This document shows positions 13,501 through 24,200 of a DNA stretch of 64,000 bases, one piece after another. Numbering within the stretch: the stretch's first letter is position 1; each line of letters starts with the position of its first letter. The stretch comes from Taeniopygia guttata (lineage: Eukaryota > Chordata > Aves > Passeriformes > Estrildidae). The notes below the pieces were generated by a model. The model searched no databases, had not been told where the DNA came from, and worked only from the letters and a program-made list of their open reading frames with translations. The stretch lies in contig NC_133024.1 in NCBI RefSeq assembly GCF_048771995.1, positions 21,716,001 to 21,780,000 of the forward strand, given 5' to 3'. The position numbers were made by a program, and so were the translations under genes.

Positions 13501-16500
13501 TGTTGCTTGGGCACCAAGGCCTCTGGTTTCCATCTGTATAATGACACAAGGGAACACAAAATAGTTAGAGTGCATTAGGCCAAGCACAGTGCTTACTGTC
13601 AGGAAATAGTACTTTTGGTGATTATTCCTGGCAGCTACAATTATAGGTAAAAGTCAAGTGTTCATGGAAAAGCCCTCTTCAGACCTAACGCAATAGGTGT
13701 TCCCCACATCCATTGTTTCACACCAGCCAGTTCATGACTAACAGAGTATTCCATCTGGATATACCAGATCACTATAGGATTCTAGAAACTGACACTAAAA
13801 TGGGCAACTGAACAGCCAAAACCACTTTTTGGACAGTCACTACTCCTTTGGCTTAAAGGAAACAGACACTATCAAACAGAAAAACCTAAAAGGTTCAGTT
13901 TTTAGTGCTCAGCCACTGACCACCAAGGCAGTCAGGGTCTGGGAGAACAGGACATGTGACAGGAGGCTGGGACAATTGAGCCTACTCAGACTAGAGAAAG
14001 CTGAGGATGACGTTACTGCTGTCTGCCTAACTGCAGAACACCAAAAAGAGGAATCTAGACTTTTGCTGAAGGTGCACAGTGAGAACAAAAAAAGCAAAGG
14101 ACACACATGGAAACATAGAACATTCCAGTCATATACTAGAAAAAAAAAATAATAATTACCAAGGGGGTGGTCAAGCACTAGCATGGGATGCCCAGAGGAA
14201 GCATGCAATCTCCATCATGGGAGATGTTCAGGACTTGCCAGGAGACAGCCTGGAACAGCCTGGTCTGGTTAGACATGTTCTGAGCAGGTTAGAGGTCCCT
14301 TCCAACCTAAATGATGATTCTATGGTTCTAATTATAGCTTGGTGTCTCTTTGCCCAAAGGTAATGCTCATCCTTCCAAGCTACTCCAGATCTGACACAGA
14401 CCAGCTGGGTTCCTGTATTAAGAACAATTTAGATGTACTTTCAAAAAGTGCTGAGCTCTGATGGTTAACTGTAAATTTTACCCACATCAAATCTGCCTAG
14501 AACATCTCTCTAAATAACTACTGCCTCTGTCATCAAATTCTAATATTTTTTACTCCTAACTGGAGTAAAGTTTGTAACTTTTCATTATTCCTGGCACTGG
14601 TTCACTGAGTTAATTCCTGAACTTCTTGAGTTTATGCCTATATATATTTTAAAAAACCAACATACCATTAGGACTGACAAATCAGTTATTAATATCTGTA
14701 CCATCAACCCAAAAGGTCTGCACAGACAACTCTGGGTGACAAAGGGAGATTAGATAACTTTGACTATCACAATGTCACCTGTTTGAGCCACCCCATCACA
14801 AGAGCCATCAATTCATCTAAAATTACATTTGGAGAGATGGTAATTTCTACAAGCCAAAGCCAAAACTTGGCTACAGTAGGAGGTAATTTATCCCATGCAT
14901 TCTAAACCTGTCAACTTTGTATTTGTAGGGTGGTATTTTATAAAGCATATGTCATAAAAATGTCAACATCAAAGCCAAAATGAGCTCCTGGAACAAAGGA
15001 AAGTTATGGGGGTTTTCGAACAGTTTTCACTTGCCTGACAGAGTGCCAAAAATATGTTATCAGCTACATCCTACACAACACACACAGCCTACCTGCTGAA
15101 GAAGCAAATTTCCACTGTTTGGAATCACCAGTTCAAGACAAAACCATGACATACTCCTGATGCTCACTGGAAGACTCATCATGCAATAAGTAGTTAGAGG
15201 CTACCTGATAGCATTTTGCTTATTTTCTCCTCACACTGCATACAATTTTTTTCCCTGTGATGAAATGCTGCCAATGAGGGCTGGCCATTAAGTACAGAGA
15301 TTTGGCTTTGTGGTTGTTTCTGTCTTGCAAACTTTCAACTGACAGGATCAGGCCACTGTGAAGCTGAGGAAAATTCATGTAATCACCAGCTATCACTCTA
15401 GTGAAACTGAGTCTTGTTTTAAGACCAAAGAAGCAAAATTTCTCAAGCATTAGGAAAGTGTGTTTTGCAGAGATATTGCACCTTTTCCTGGAAGGGTTCA
15501 AAATGTCTTTTTTTTTTTTTTTTTTTTAAATGGCAGCTGTTTTGCAACAGGAAGTAAGCAATTTGCAAAAAGAAAAAAAAAAAGTAATTTTATAAATGTG
15601 CACTTGTTCAGGAAAGTCTATTAGCAGGAAAGAGTTTTTCCTGTGTATATGGTCAGTTCCGAATGACAGATCTGCATCAAAATTATTCCATTTTACCAGC
15701 TCATCCAGTATGGTTGAGATCACCAGGTCCCAAGAGAAATTCCTGTAAACTAACACAGCCCCATGAGCTGTTCTGCCTTTATGAACTTTTCAGCTGAAAA
15801 TTTGAACACACCATGAAAACCCAGGGCTCACTATTGTCAAATTCTAGAAATTCCTGATTAATTTCCTAAGACCCACTTCTAAAAAAGGAAATATTTTCCA
15901 CTGATGCACTATTTCAAAGCACTTACAAAAAAAATTCTCTTTTTTTTTTTCCTGTCTTGTCTAAAGGGTGATGATTTCCATGTTGATATTCTCCAAGCTG
16001 TGGGTTTTACTAATGAACTGATTATAATAATAATTACAGCAAACATGCAACACACAAGTTGTCAAATTTTCTGTTGAAGTGAGCTGAACTGCTCATCTTT
16101 TGATATATATATATAAGATTTTTGTCAAAATTACAAGACTGCAAGCTCTGGCAACCAGGAGGGCAAATTTCATATGTATTTCCCACTAATTCTGCAAAAA
16201 TAACTAAGGTAGTTGGATACTTAAATTCCACTAACCATGTCCTTCTACATCCATAAGATTAAAACCAGATGGCATCAATTAGACACGTCACCTGGCTTTT
16301 ATGTGCCTTGATTTCTTTATGCACGAGAAAATAATTTGTCTGTCCTGTTGTTCAAAGAGTCTTTGCAATGTAGAGTGCAGCTGTGAGGTTGAAGGGGTAA
16401 CAATAACTGTTTCAAAGGGTGAAAGAAAAGGAAATCCTCTAAACTGCACCCAGGTGCAGAGTTTCCACCGCAGTCAGGCTCTGTATCTGTGGTGAACAGA

Positions 16501-19500
16501 GCCCATTGCTCTCTGGAAAATGCTGCACTTCCATATCTGAAACTTTCAAGTGCCAGAGTGCACCAAACTCATGAATCAAAAGAAACTAATGTCGTTAAGA
16601 TCATGGACAAATACTTCTCTGTATGTGATGATATGAAAGACACCATTACAGAATAACAGAGCATTCCAGCAACCAAGAGGGAGAGCACATCTTGGGTGGA
16701 GAAAAGCAGGTTTCCCTTTGGGGATTTACTGCTCACCCTCCACAGCAGCCAGGTCTCACGCAACTGGAAACCAGACACCAGAACTGATCTGAAATGCTGC
16801 CATTTGATGACAAGGAAAGCTGCCCTCTACAAATTAGCAGGCTATAAAGCCAAAGTGCTGTTTGAAAAATAACTGCAGGATGTTTCAGAATATTTGTCCC
16901 TTTACCTCAGCTCCTGCCACCACAGCAATATGCCTGCCCAGTTTTACAATGCACACAACCACTTCCAGAGCACTGCTTGCACATGAGTGGAGTACAGGGT
17001 GTGACAAAAATACATTCCAAACTGATTCCACTAGAAGTGTTTCTTTTCCTGTGGCCATATGACTTGTAACAGGTTTTTTTCTGAGTACGTATATATGTTA
17101 AAACTTATGCAAGCTTTATGATTAAGTGGAAGCAACATAGTACTAAAGCTCGGTCAAGCTTTCTAACCCAAAATTCATTACTTTCAGAATCTAATTTAAA
17201 TGCTAAGGCTAAAAAGTCCCGCTTGCAGATCAGTATTAGAATCCATGAGAAGGCATCTTTTATATTCTGATTTTGCTCCTGAGAAAAGATGTTCTGAACA
17301 GATTTAAGACGGGTCTGGTACATAAAGTCATGGCATCCAACAGACACATAACTTAGCCCTTTCCCAGGATCCTGTGTCCATATGTAACTGAGCAGCACTC
17401 ATTCCCAAACATCTGCTCTCCCATCACCTTCCAGCTGCAAAATTATTTTTAACGCATTTTAGGAAACTGTCAGGAGGAAGGGTACATGAGTAGAAGAATT
17501 AAGGGGTTTTTTAAGTATAAAAGAAACAAGCAGGACTCTGTAACACTTAAAAGACCAGATCAGAAAGGTCTCAAGGAGCAGGAGAAGGGCAAGAGAGGCA
17601 GTGTTTGGGAAGATAATGAACAAGTTATTAAGTAGCTGGTTATTGAACATTTAAGACAACAACAACATAAAAAAATTTGTCAAGAACAAATCTTTTTCTG
17701 ACACAGTGAGCACGGGAGAAGCCACAGTTGTGACAAACAGGGAACAGATAAGGCTTTTAATCTGGCACCTGACAAGGTGAATCTGACAAGCTGAGTAAGG
17801 CATTATGGCCTAAACTAAAGAGCAGATACATCTATCATATGAAGATGTAATTAGGAATACTTCCCTTGCCAACTGGGAGTCAGATGGTGTTCCACGATGA
17901 TCTGCCATGCACCTGCTTTATTTCAGGTTTTCTTACTACACTGAAAATGAAATTGAGAAAGCACACTTCCAGAATCTGGGCTGACAACTAATGTGGGAAA
18001 GATTGTAAGCATCTTAGAAGCAGAAATCAGAATGACAATCTGAAAATTCTATAGAAAGAAATGCAAAGTATTACAATAAAAATTCAAATACAAGGGGAGA
18101 AATTGGCCAGACAACAAAACCACACAAAATCTGATAGTTACAGTAGGTTGCAGTGAGAGCGCAAAACAGTTCAGGAAAAAGAAAAAGTATGGTAACTTTG
18201 ACAATATGAAGATCTAAGACACAAGAAACAAATATTTTGCTCTGTTCAGCAGCAGTGGAACACAATGCAGCTGGGAAGAAACTTGCAGGTTAAACACTAC
18301 ATTTAGAGAAAACTGAAGGCAGAGTGGAAAATGGCTAAATTTTAAAACCACAGTTACCAGCAGAAAAATATTAAGAGAACAAAATTTGTTAACTGAAAAA
18401 AATGTGAAATAAGAAAAGGGCAAAGTGAAAATCTTCAAGCATTTCTACAAATAAAAGACAAAATCAAATATCTTTAACGCACAAAGAACAGGAAAAAAAA
18501 TCAGTGGTGGTATTTCCAGCACAGAATATAATAGGAAGAAACTCAGTGACCCATAAAAATCATCATGTAACAGAATTATGTCAGATCATGTAGTTCTATC
18601 ACTAAGGCTTTTCAAAAGAAATTAAACAAATATTCAATTAAATGTTTTGTTAGAGGTTGCTGTAAGATTTTGCACTGCTTTAATGAAGTTGGTGTCACCT
18701 CAGAATTAAAGGGAGTTTAGAAACATGTCAAACTCAGTGACAATCAACTAAAACAAAGTAAATTCTTTACCTGATGTACAACTCACAAAGCAAGACTTCT
18801 GCCAATGTGAATAAGTTCAACATGGGAATTGAAAATTACAGTTTTACCAGGATTAAACAGAATATTTGTAACCTTGTATCTGCAAACAAACAGCGGCACT
18901 ACTCTATAAGTGGCACATGCTGAGCTTGTGATACAAAACAAGGCACAAAAAAAGCTGCTGGAAGGGCTGGGGAAAATTTGAGGTGCTGAAGACAGGTGTG
19001 TAAGGGTGGACCCACCCACAGGTGCATCCTGCCTGGCTACTGCATGCCTTGCATATTGAGTTTGAGTACAAAACGCAACTCAAAGCTGTTGATTTTTTAA
19101 CCAGCTCTACAACATTGGGTTTTGCATCTTGGGCAAAGGGGACGCCGTTGAGTTTCAGTATAGTTACAGAATATGCTGTGATGGAAGGGAACCACAAGGA
19201 CTGTCGAGTCAGACTCCAGGCCCTGCACATGGCAGCCTCAAGAGTCGCACCCTGTGTAGCACACAGGTAGTCTCTCCTCCAAATGCACCACTGCCTTCCC
19301 GCCCGGCCTCCCGAGCTCCTGGCCCAGCCCATTCCCAGCTCAGGGCTGCTCCGGGGCAGCGGCGGCAGCAGCTGTGCCAACGAGCCCGAACAGCCCCTCA
19401 AGCACCCCCGGCTGCACCCCACGGGCCCCTCAGCCCAGGGCCGGGCAGAGCTGGGCGCGTCCCTCCCATGCCCGAGGGGCTCTGCCCCGCGGAGGCCCCG

Positions 19501-19510
19501 CTCACCATGG
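1428..19510 (-). CDS. NME7: NME7, 5' part of the gene (coding exons 1-2; the rest lies beyond the left edge)
   Basis: NME7 is a nucleoside diphosphate kinase family protein associated with the centrosome (gamma-tubulin ring complex) and with axonemes; these roles are known for the family. Here the spliced product begins M-SQDERYAFIAEWYDPNAS and continues with a FRRYELLYYPKDASIEM segment. It lines up with the human N-terminus (MNHSERFVFIAEWYDPNAS) with only conservative changes. This is the start of the DM10 domain that precedes the two NDK domains. The start codon was chosen because it sits in a strong context (GCCATGG) in a CpG island and is followed at once by a GTGAGC donor, so exon 1 supplies only the initiator Met. 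Exon 2 adds 36 codons in phase 0. The intron between them is about 18 kb. The gene is head to head with BLZF1 across the CpG island. The NDK catalytic domains are outside the window. Confidence 0.93.
3375..3870 (-). repeat. CR1 LINE 3' end, minus-oriented, split by a later insertion
   Basis: A CR1 terminus (cacagaaccatagaatggtct) at 3,375-3,396 resumes at 3,714 with atggtctggcttggaaagg and runs through the usual 'actagaccagactgttcaaagccccatccaacc' type block to about 3,870. The two parts are one CR1 copy. The block between them, 3,397-3,713, is foreign, and the 7-bp atggtct is present at both junctions. Confidence 0.8.
3397..3713 (-). mobile_element. Probable solo LTR (avian ERV) inserted in CR1, fossil
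   Basis: This block of about 317 bp interrupts a CR1 copy and is flanked by a repeated atggtct, consistent with a target-site duplication. Read on the minus strand it has CCAAT-type motifs, then a TATAAAAAG box and, about 30 bp on, an AATAAAAAC polyadenylation motif. That is the compact U3-R layout of an LTR. No internal viral genes adjoin it. Canonical TG...CA ends are not clear, so the family is uncertain. It must be younger than the CR1 copy it interrupts. Confidence 0.5.
11515..11620 (+). repeat. MIR-like SINE trace (degraded)
   Basis: The stretch around 'ataagatggggataatcatc' followed by 'atcactcctttcatg' resembles the 'atctgtaaaatggggataataat' core-to-tail part of ancient MIR/CORE-SINE elements. 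It is strongly degraded and short, so this is a tentative call. Confidence 0.35.
13940..14331 (+). repeat. CR1 LINE 3' end, plus-oriented
   Basis: A diverged CR1 body starts near 'ggaggctgggacaattgagcc' and passes through a degenerate 3' region. It ends with 'cccttccaacctaaatgatg' and 'attctatggttcta', the hallmark CR1 3' terminus. An A-rich stretch at 14,140-14,155 interrupts it. Confidence 0.75.
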
Positions 19511-19800
19511 CGACGACGTTGACGACGGCAGCGATGGCGATACCCGGCCCGCCCCTGCCCGGCAACCGAAGCGCCGCCCCGCGCCCGGGCCCGCGGCTGG
19601 GCGGGAGCGGACGCGACGCGCGCGCCCCGCCCGCCGCCGGACGCGGAAGCCGCTGAGGTGACGCCGTGGGGCTGTCGCGACATCGCCGCTGCGGGCCGGC
19701 CTGCCGGGGCCAGGGCAGGGCGCCCGGGGCTGTGCGGGCCGTGGCTGTGCGAGGCCCTGCATCCTGCAGGGCTCGGCGTCCTGAGGGCTGCGGTGGGTAA
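19290..19800. promoter_or_regulatory. CpG island: likely bidirectional NME7/BLZF1 promoter
   Basis: This stretch is very GC- and CpG-rich with GC boxes (ccccgcccgc type) near 19,550-19,640, inside otherwise AT-rich DNA. The NME7 start codon at 19,508 points left, and BLZF1 coding begins about 1.7 kb to the right. BLZF1 exon 1 is probably untranslated and inside the island. Candidate plus-strand donors are GAG|GTGACG near 19,657 and GCG|GTGGGT near 19,792; I cannot choose between them. The promoter role is inferred from composition and gene layout. Confidence 0.7.
19506..19510 (-). CDS. NME7: NME7 exon 1 coding end (ATG only)
   Basis: On the minus strand CCATG is followed directly by GTGAGCGGGG, so the ATG at 19,508-19,506 is the last codon of exon 1 and the donor starts at 19,505. 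The transcription start would lie to the right, in the CpG island, but its position is not visible. Confidence 0.85.
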
Positions 19801-19869
19801 TGGTGCAACCAGCGAGGGAGATTGAGGAGGAGGGGGACGTGTTGGGAGGCTTTCAGTGACTGGCCGGGA

Positions 19870-20187
19870 CTGTAGCGTGAACTCTGAAGGAGCGGGATCA
19901 CCGGCAGGTCGTGTCTGATGGAGCAGATAAGCCCGAATGCTCCTAATCAGTCTTTCGTTGAGTATTCTTGCCTTTTCCTGAGCAGCTGCTCTTTCATCCT
20001 CCTCGTTCTCATCAAGTAAATAGAGATCCTCAATCACAAGGAAGGAACAGCAGTGGTGATTAACACCTAATGCTATTAAGTAAGCGAACAGACAACTCCA
20101 GTTGTAGAAGCAACAGATGGTGAGACTTCTCTCTAGCTGTAGTTTAAGGAAGCTTAAGGAGGAAAAGGTGTTTCTCTTGTCTTCTGT
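19870..20187 (-). other. Unexplained coding-like open stretch, antisense in BLZF1 5' region
   Basis: The minus strand is open from 20,187 (just after a TGA) leftward past 19,870. It reads a hydrophobic piece (WSCLFAYLIALG, then HHCCSFLVIEDLYLL) followed by a charged helix-like piece (ENEEDERAAAQEKARILNER, then LIRSIRAYLLHQ). The composition looks like real protein rather than CpG-island noise, unlike the R/A/G/P-rich continuation to the left. There is no clear ATG; an acceptor-like CTACAG lies near 20,140. I do not recognise the family. It could be a gene fragment, an alternative NME7 5' exon or chance. Confidence 0.25.
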
Positions 20188-21199
20188 TCATCACAAAAGA
20201 TAAACCTGCCTGACACAAAACAATTCTTTAGTCTAGAAATCCAAAGGTAGCAGTGTGCTCACTGCTGCCGTTTTATTTTTAGGGCAGAGAGCTGCTGCAG
20301 TGGAAGTCAAAAAGCTGTAGTTAAATCATTTCAGTTAGAGGTACAGGGAAAGGAAGCAGGAGCCCTCGGGATCTCCCTTGAATAATGGGGAGAACTCAAG
20401 GAAAAAAGCCAGCCAAACAAGATAGGAGTATACTGATCTCAAAGGAATGTAGTTAGACCCTAGAAAAGAGGGATGAGTGACACGTGTAATTGAGAGTGGA
20501 TGGCGCTGTGGACGAATGTGGCAATGGTCAATGCTTTTGGTGGATAAGGGAGAAAATGGCCAGGATGGTGATTAGGGCCAAACTGTCAGCTTTTGTTGTT
20601 AGGTTAAAGTAAGCATGTGCTTCAGGGCATTGACTCCTTCTTTAATTGAGAATTGGCCCTATCAAAAAGGTTGTTTCAGCAAGCAGGACTGAAGGAATTG
20701 TGCAGCTTTGCAGCTGCCAGTGTTTCCTCCTCACCTCTTCATCTGCTTGAAACACAGTGTGGGATTTCCTTTTCTTGTGGTTCTGTGATTTTAGGTTATC
20801 TTGGCACAGTCATGTAGTTGTTCTGTGGGAGTGTTACAGGCTTTGAAAGGGTAAGATGGAGGCTCACTGTAAAAAGAAGGGAGGGAGACCAGAAAATAAA
20901 ATTTAAGGAATAGAAACTAGAACAAGATGAGGAGCATTGCAAAGGAGTTGAAGTGCAGCTCTTGGTGGAAAAAAAGACACAAGTGCCAGAAGACTCATAG
21001 TCTTCTCCTTTTAACTCTATGGGTTTTGGTGTAGTTTTTATTATTTTGTGGTTTTCCCTTTTGCTTTGGTGTGGACTTTTTCACTGTGCTGCTGGAGTTT
21101 TGAGGTTTTACTAGAAAACAGGATAATCCAAGATTAACTGCTGTGGTTACCTTCTTAAAGATTTTTTTTTCTTTACTCCCTTCCTTATTTCTTCCTCAG

Positions 21200-21256
21200 A
21201 CTTACCTAGTTAGGAAGAGCTGGCTGCTAAAGAGAAAATGACATCTCTAGAAAAAG
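21200..21256 (+). CDS. BLZF1: BLZF1 exon with start codon (5'UTR plus 19 coding nt)
   Basis: The acceptor TTTCTTCCTCAG ends at 21,199, then comes a 38-nt untranslated leader. ATG at 21,238 reads MTSLEK and the exon ends after the first base of the next codon, at donor GTAAGG (21,257). Coding part 21,238-21,256. An upstream noncoding exon in the CpG island is implied. Confidence 0.88.
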
Positions 21257-24200
21257 GTAAGGTGTTCATAAGACATCTAAGCAGACTGGATTAAAAAGAA
21301 GTACTTTAACTGGAATTCTAAACACCAGAGTTACACTGTAAACCAGGCTCCTTTCATTTAAACTTACTCCTTTTATGTAGCTGTGAGGATGTAGTTCTTG
21401 TGACTTCATTATTACACTGAAAACCAGAGCTGCCTGAATGAAACAGCAATTGAATGTAGCTTTTCTAATTCAGCTCGATACTGAAAAATAAGTTTGTCAC
21501 TGGTACTGTGATCTCTGTACACTTGTCTGACAGCCTCCTCTGGTATTTAGAACCTGTTGGTACTGATTCAGCAAACTTTAAGCTAATATGTGTTATTACA
21601 GCATTTTTGAAATCCATTAATATTTGGATAGAAGCTCACATTACTGCCTGCAGTATGAGAAAAAAAGCAGTATGTGTAGGCATGCCCTCAGAAACTTTGT
21701 ATCTCTTGCCCATTGTGAGGAAACTTCACTACAATAATAATTCATCCAGCTGAAAACTTAGTGGACTTAAATAAAATTAATTTCAGTAAATGGCATGTAT
21801 ATTGGGAACTGTGGAGCAGAATGCAGCATTACTGGGAATGCTGGAGTCTGTAGGTCAGAAATGGAGCAGAACTGGATTGTTGGCTTTTCTTAAACATTTT
21901 CTTAAACTTGGGCAACTAAAACATGTTAATACTTAAAAGTCTGCTAAACTTCTTAAGGTGTCAGTAGCTGTCTGGGTAATAACTCCTTGCTTCATTTGCT
22001 TCTTGCTTTTTAAACGAAACTGCTCTGATACTGCCAGCTCCCAAAACCTGATTTTGTTTTCAGCCTATGAGTAAAGTTGTCAAGACTTTTTTTTTCCAGG
22101 AAAGCTATTTTTTGTGTCTGCATTTAATCTTGTATGGCAGCAAGAAATTAAAATTAATGCAATTCAGGTCAGTATTTGTGTCTTGTACTGCTGTTGTTAT
22201 GAGCAATGCACATTTGAGTAAGTACTTACTTGAGCAAGGGCTTACTGTGAGGGTGGTGAGACACTGGAACATGTTCCCAGGGAAGTTGTGGATGCCCCAT
22301 CCCTGGAAGAGTTCAAGAACAGGTTGGACGGGGCCCTGAGCAACCTGGTCTAGTGGAAGGTGTTCCTGCCCACAGCAGGGATTTTGGAACAAGATGATCC
22401 TGAAGGTCCCTTCCAATCCAAACCATTCTATCCTATGGTTTTGTGACTTGTGCTTGATAATCACTGTTGCAATGGACTATTTGACACATGCAGTGTAGAA
22501 TGAAAATCTCTAACTTTGAAATACAGAAATTAAGGGAAGACTTACAAGGACACTATAACCAAGTGAAAGGTGGTAAACTTTTCCTCCACAATTTCTAAAT
22601 TTCAGCTGATGATGCCTCTTCACCCATTCGAGGACCTGGAGATGGCATGGAAACAGAGCAAACAGCTGGAGCAGTGGAAGTAATCACTGGAGCTAACACT
22701 GCCGGCCATCACACTCACCACAGCCCCGATAAAAAGACAGCTTCTTCCCTGAGTCCTGGAGTTCTGCAGCTGGGAAAAGTACATGCAGATAAATCAGTGG
22801 AGATTGAAGCTATTAGAATTTTAATCCCCAAAGCAGCCATCACCCATGTTGTTCCAACTAAAAATGCTAAGGTAGCTAAATCTGTGGGACACAGAGGAGA
22901 CACATTCCATCAGTCAGATGGAGCCACAGATCCCAAGAAAGAACAGATAGAGCTGAAAACTGCAATTGAAAAGCTAAAGAATTCAGAAAAGCGGTTGTTA
23001 CAAGATAAAGAAGGTCTCTCTAATCAGCTGCGTATACAGACAGAGGTAAGAAATTAAAGGTGTTTGCTCTCCCACAGCTGAACTGTTAGGGTTTGTAGAA
23101 GCAGTTTGTGAATGTGAGCAAAGAGAACTGCTATGACACTCTAGCCTTGAAACAAATAGGTTCCCTTTTGAACTTAGCAGCTGAAATGCAGAGTAGAAGT
23201 ACATCAAAGTATTCCAGTGCTGCTTCTCTGACAAAAGATGAAAGAGTCAAAGACTTAGCTAGGAGAAACATACTACATAGCTGCAGGGAAATGAATCTTT
23301 CATGAGGAAAGACTTTGCTTCTTAATCACAAAGTGGGAAGTGTTATGCTGTAGAAGGGTTGACTATAACTTCCTTTTTCATACACCTGTGGAAGTCTTGT
23401 CTAATCCTTTGTTATCTTACTGATTCAGGAGTTGAATACTACTGAAACTTTGTTTCCTGCAGTAGGCTTTCATTCTTCCTCTTTGACTGTTAGAATTTAA
23501 ACAAGAATGTGTTGGACATGCATTAGGCTCATACGTTTGTGCTTGCCTGGATATGTCCCATTCTGGAAAGAGAAAGACAATTTACTGTTGGCAATTTGGA
23601 ATAAGTTGCACTGCATTCTTAGGAGTTTTTATTCTCTATTGATAGTCACAAAGGAGTCTGGTCTAATTCCAGGTCAATCGGGAGTTGAAGAAATTACTTG
23701 TTGCTTCTGTTGGGGACGATCTGCAGTACCACTTTGAACGAATGGCTCGTGAGAAGAATCAGCTCATCCTGGAAAACGAAGTCCTGGGCCGGAATATGGC
23801 TCAGTTGTCAGAACAGTTGGAGCGTATGTCTATACAATGTGATGTGTGGAGAAGCAAATTCCTAGCAAGCAGGTATTCCCTCTCATGGAGCTGTCCTAAC
23901 AGCATTCTCCTTCAGTCTTTCATCACATACACTCATTGCAGTGTGCTTACATATGCAGAGGAGAGCCACAACAGCCATAGTGATACCTACTATGAAATCT
24001 GAGAATACAGGAAAGGTATAAAGAAAATAAGCTCCTTGTAAATCTGAACAGTCCTGCTTCTCAGAGGTAATACAGCAAATCCTAAACTTCTAAAATCTCA
24101 CTACAGCTCTTGTCAAGAAAGCAAGAGAAGCTCTTAATTTTGATAAAACTGCATGCCATTTAGGTATAAAAATGTCTTCTAAGGCAGCTGACTTTTCTTA

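Larger units (their letters stand above)
1536..19505 (-). other. NME7 intron 1 (about 18 kb)
   Basis: This long first intron holds no recognisable exon. It contains a poly-A run at 1,643-1,663, a CR1 fragment interrupted by an LTR near 3.4-3.9 kb, a MIR-like trace near 11.5 kb, a CR1 3' end at 13.9-14.3 kb and a poly-T run at 15,508-15,527. Otherwise it is AT-rich unique sequence. Several open frames of 60-165 codons occur but lack similarity I can recognise. Confidence 0.7.
20190..22605 (+). other. BLZF1 5' introns
   Basis: This covers sequence right of the CpG island, the start-codon exon at 21,200-21,256, and the intron up to 22,605. Apart from that exon and the CR1 copy at 22.2-22.4 kb I see only AT-rich unique DNA. 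Confidence 0.5.

Noticed and set aside
19129-19661. Plus-strand open frames of 80-175 codons in the NME7/BLZF1 CpG island
   Set aside because: Low-complexity P/A/R/G translations typical of CpG islands, with no similarity and no conserved start.
18904-19869. Continuation of a 377-codon minus-strand open frame through the CpG island
   Set aside because: Composition is R/A/G/P-rich as expected for GC-rich DNA, and it runs across the real NME7 exon 1 end and splice donor in another frame. Only the AT-normal right part (19,870-20,187) is kept as a question.
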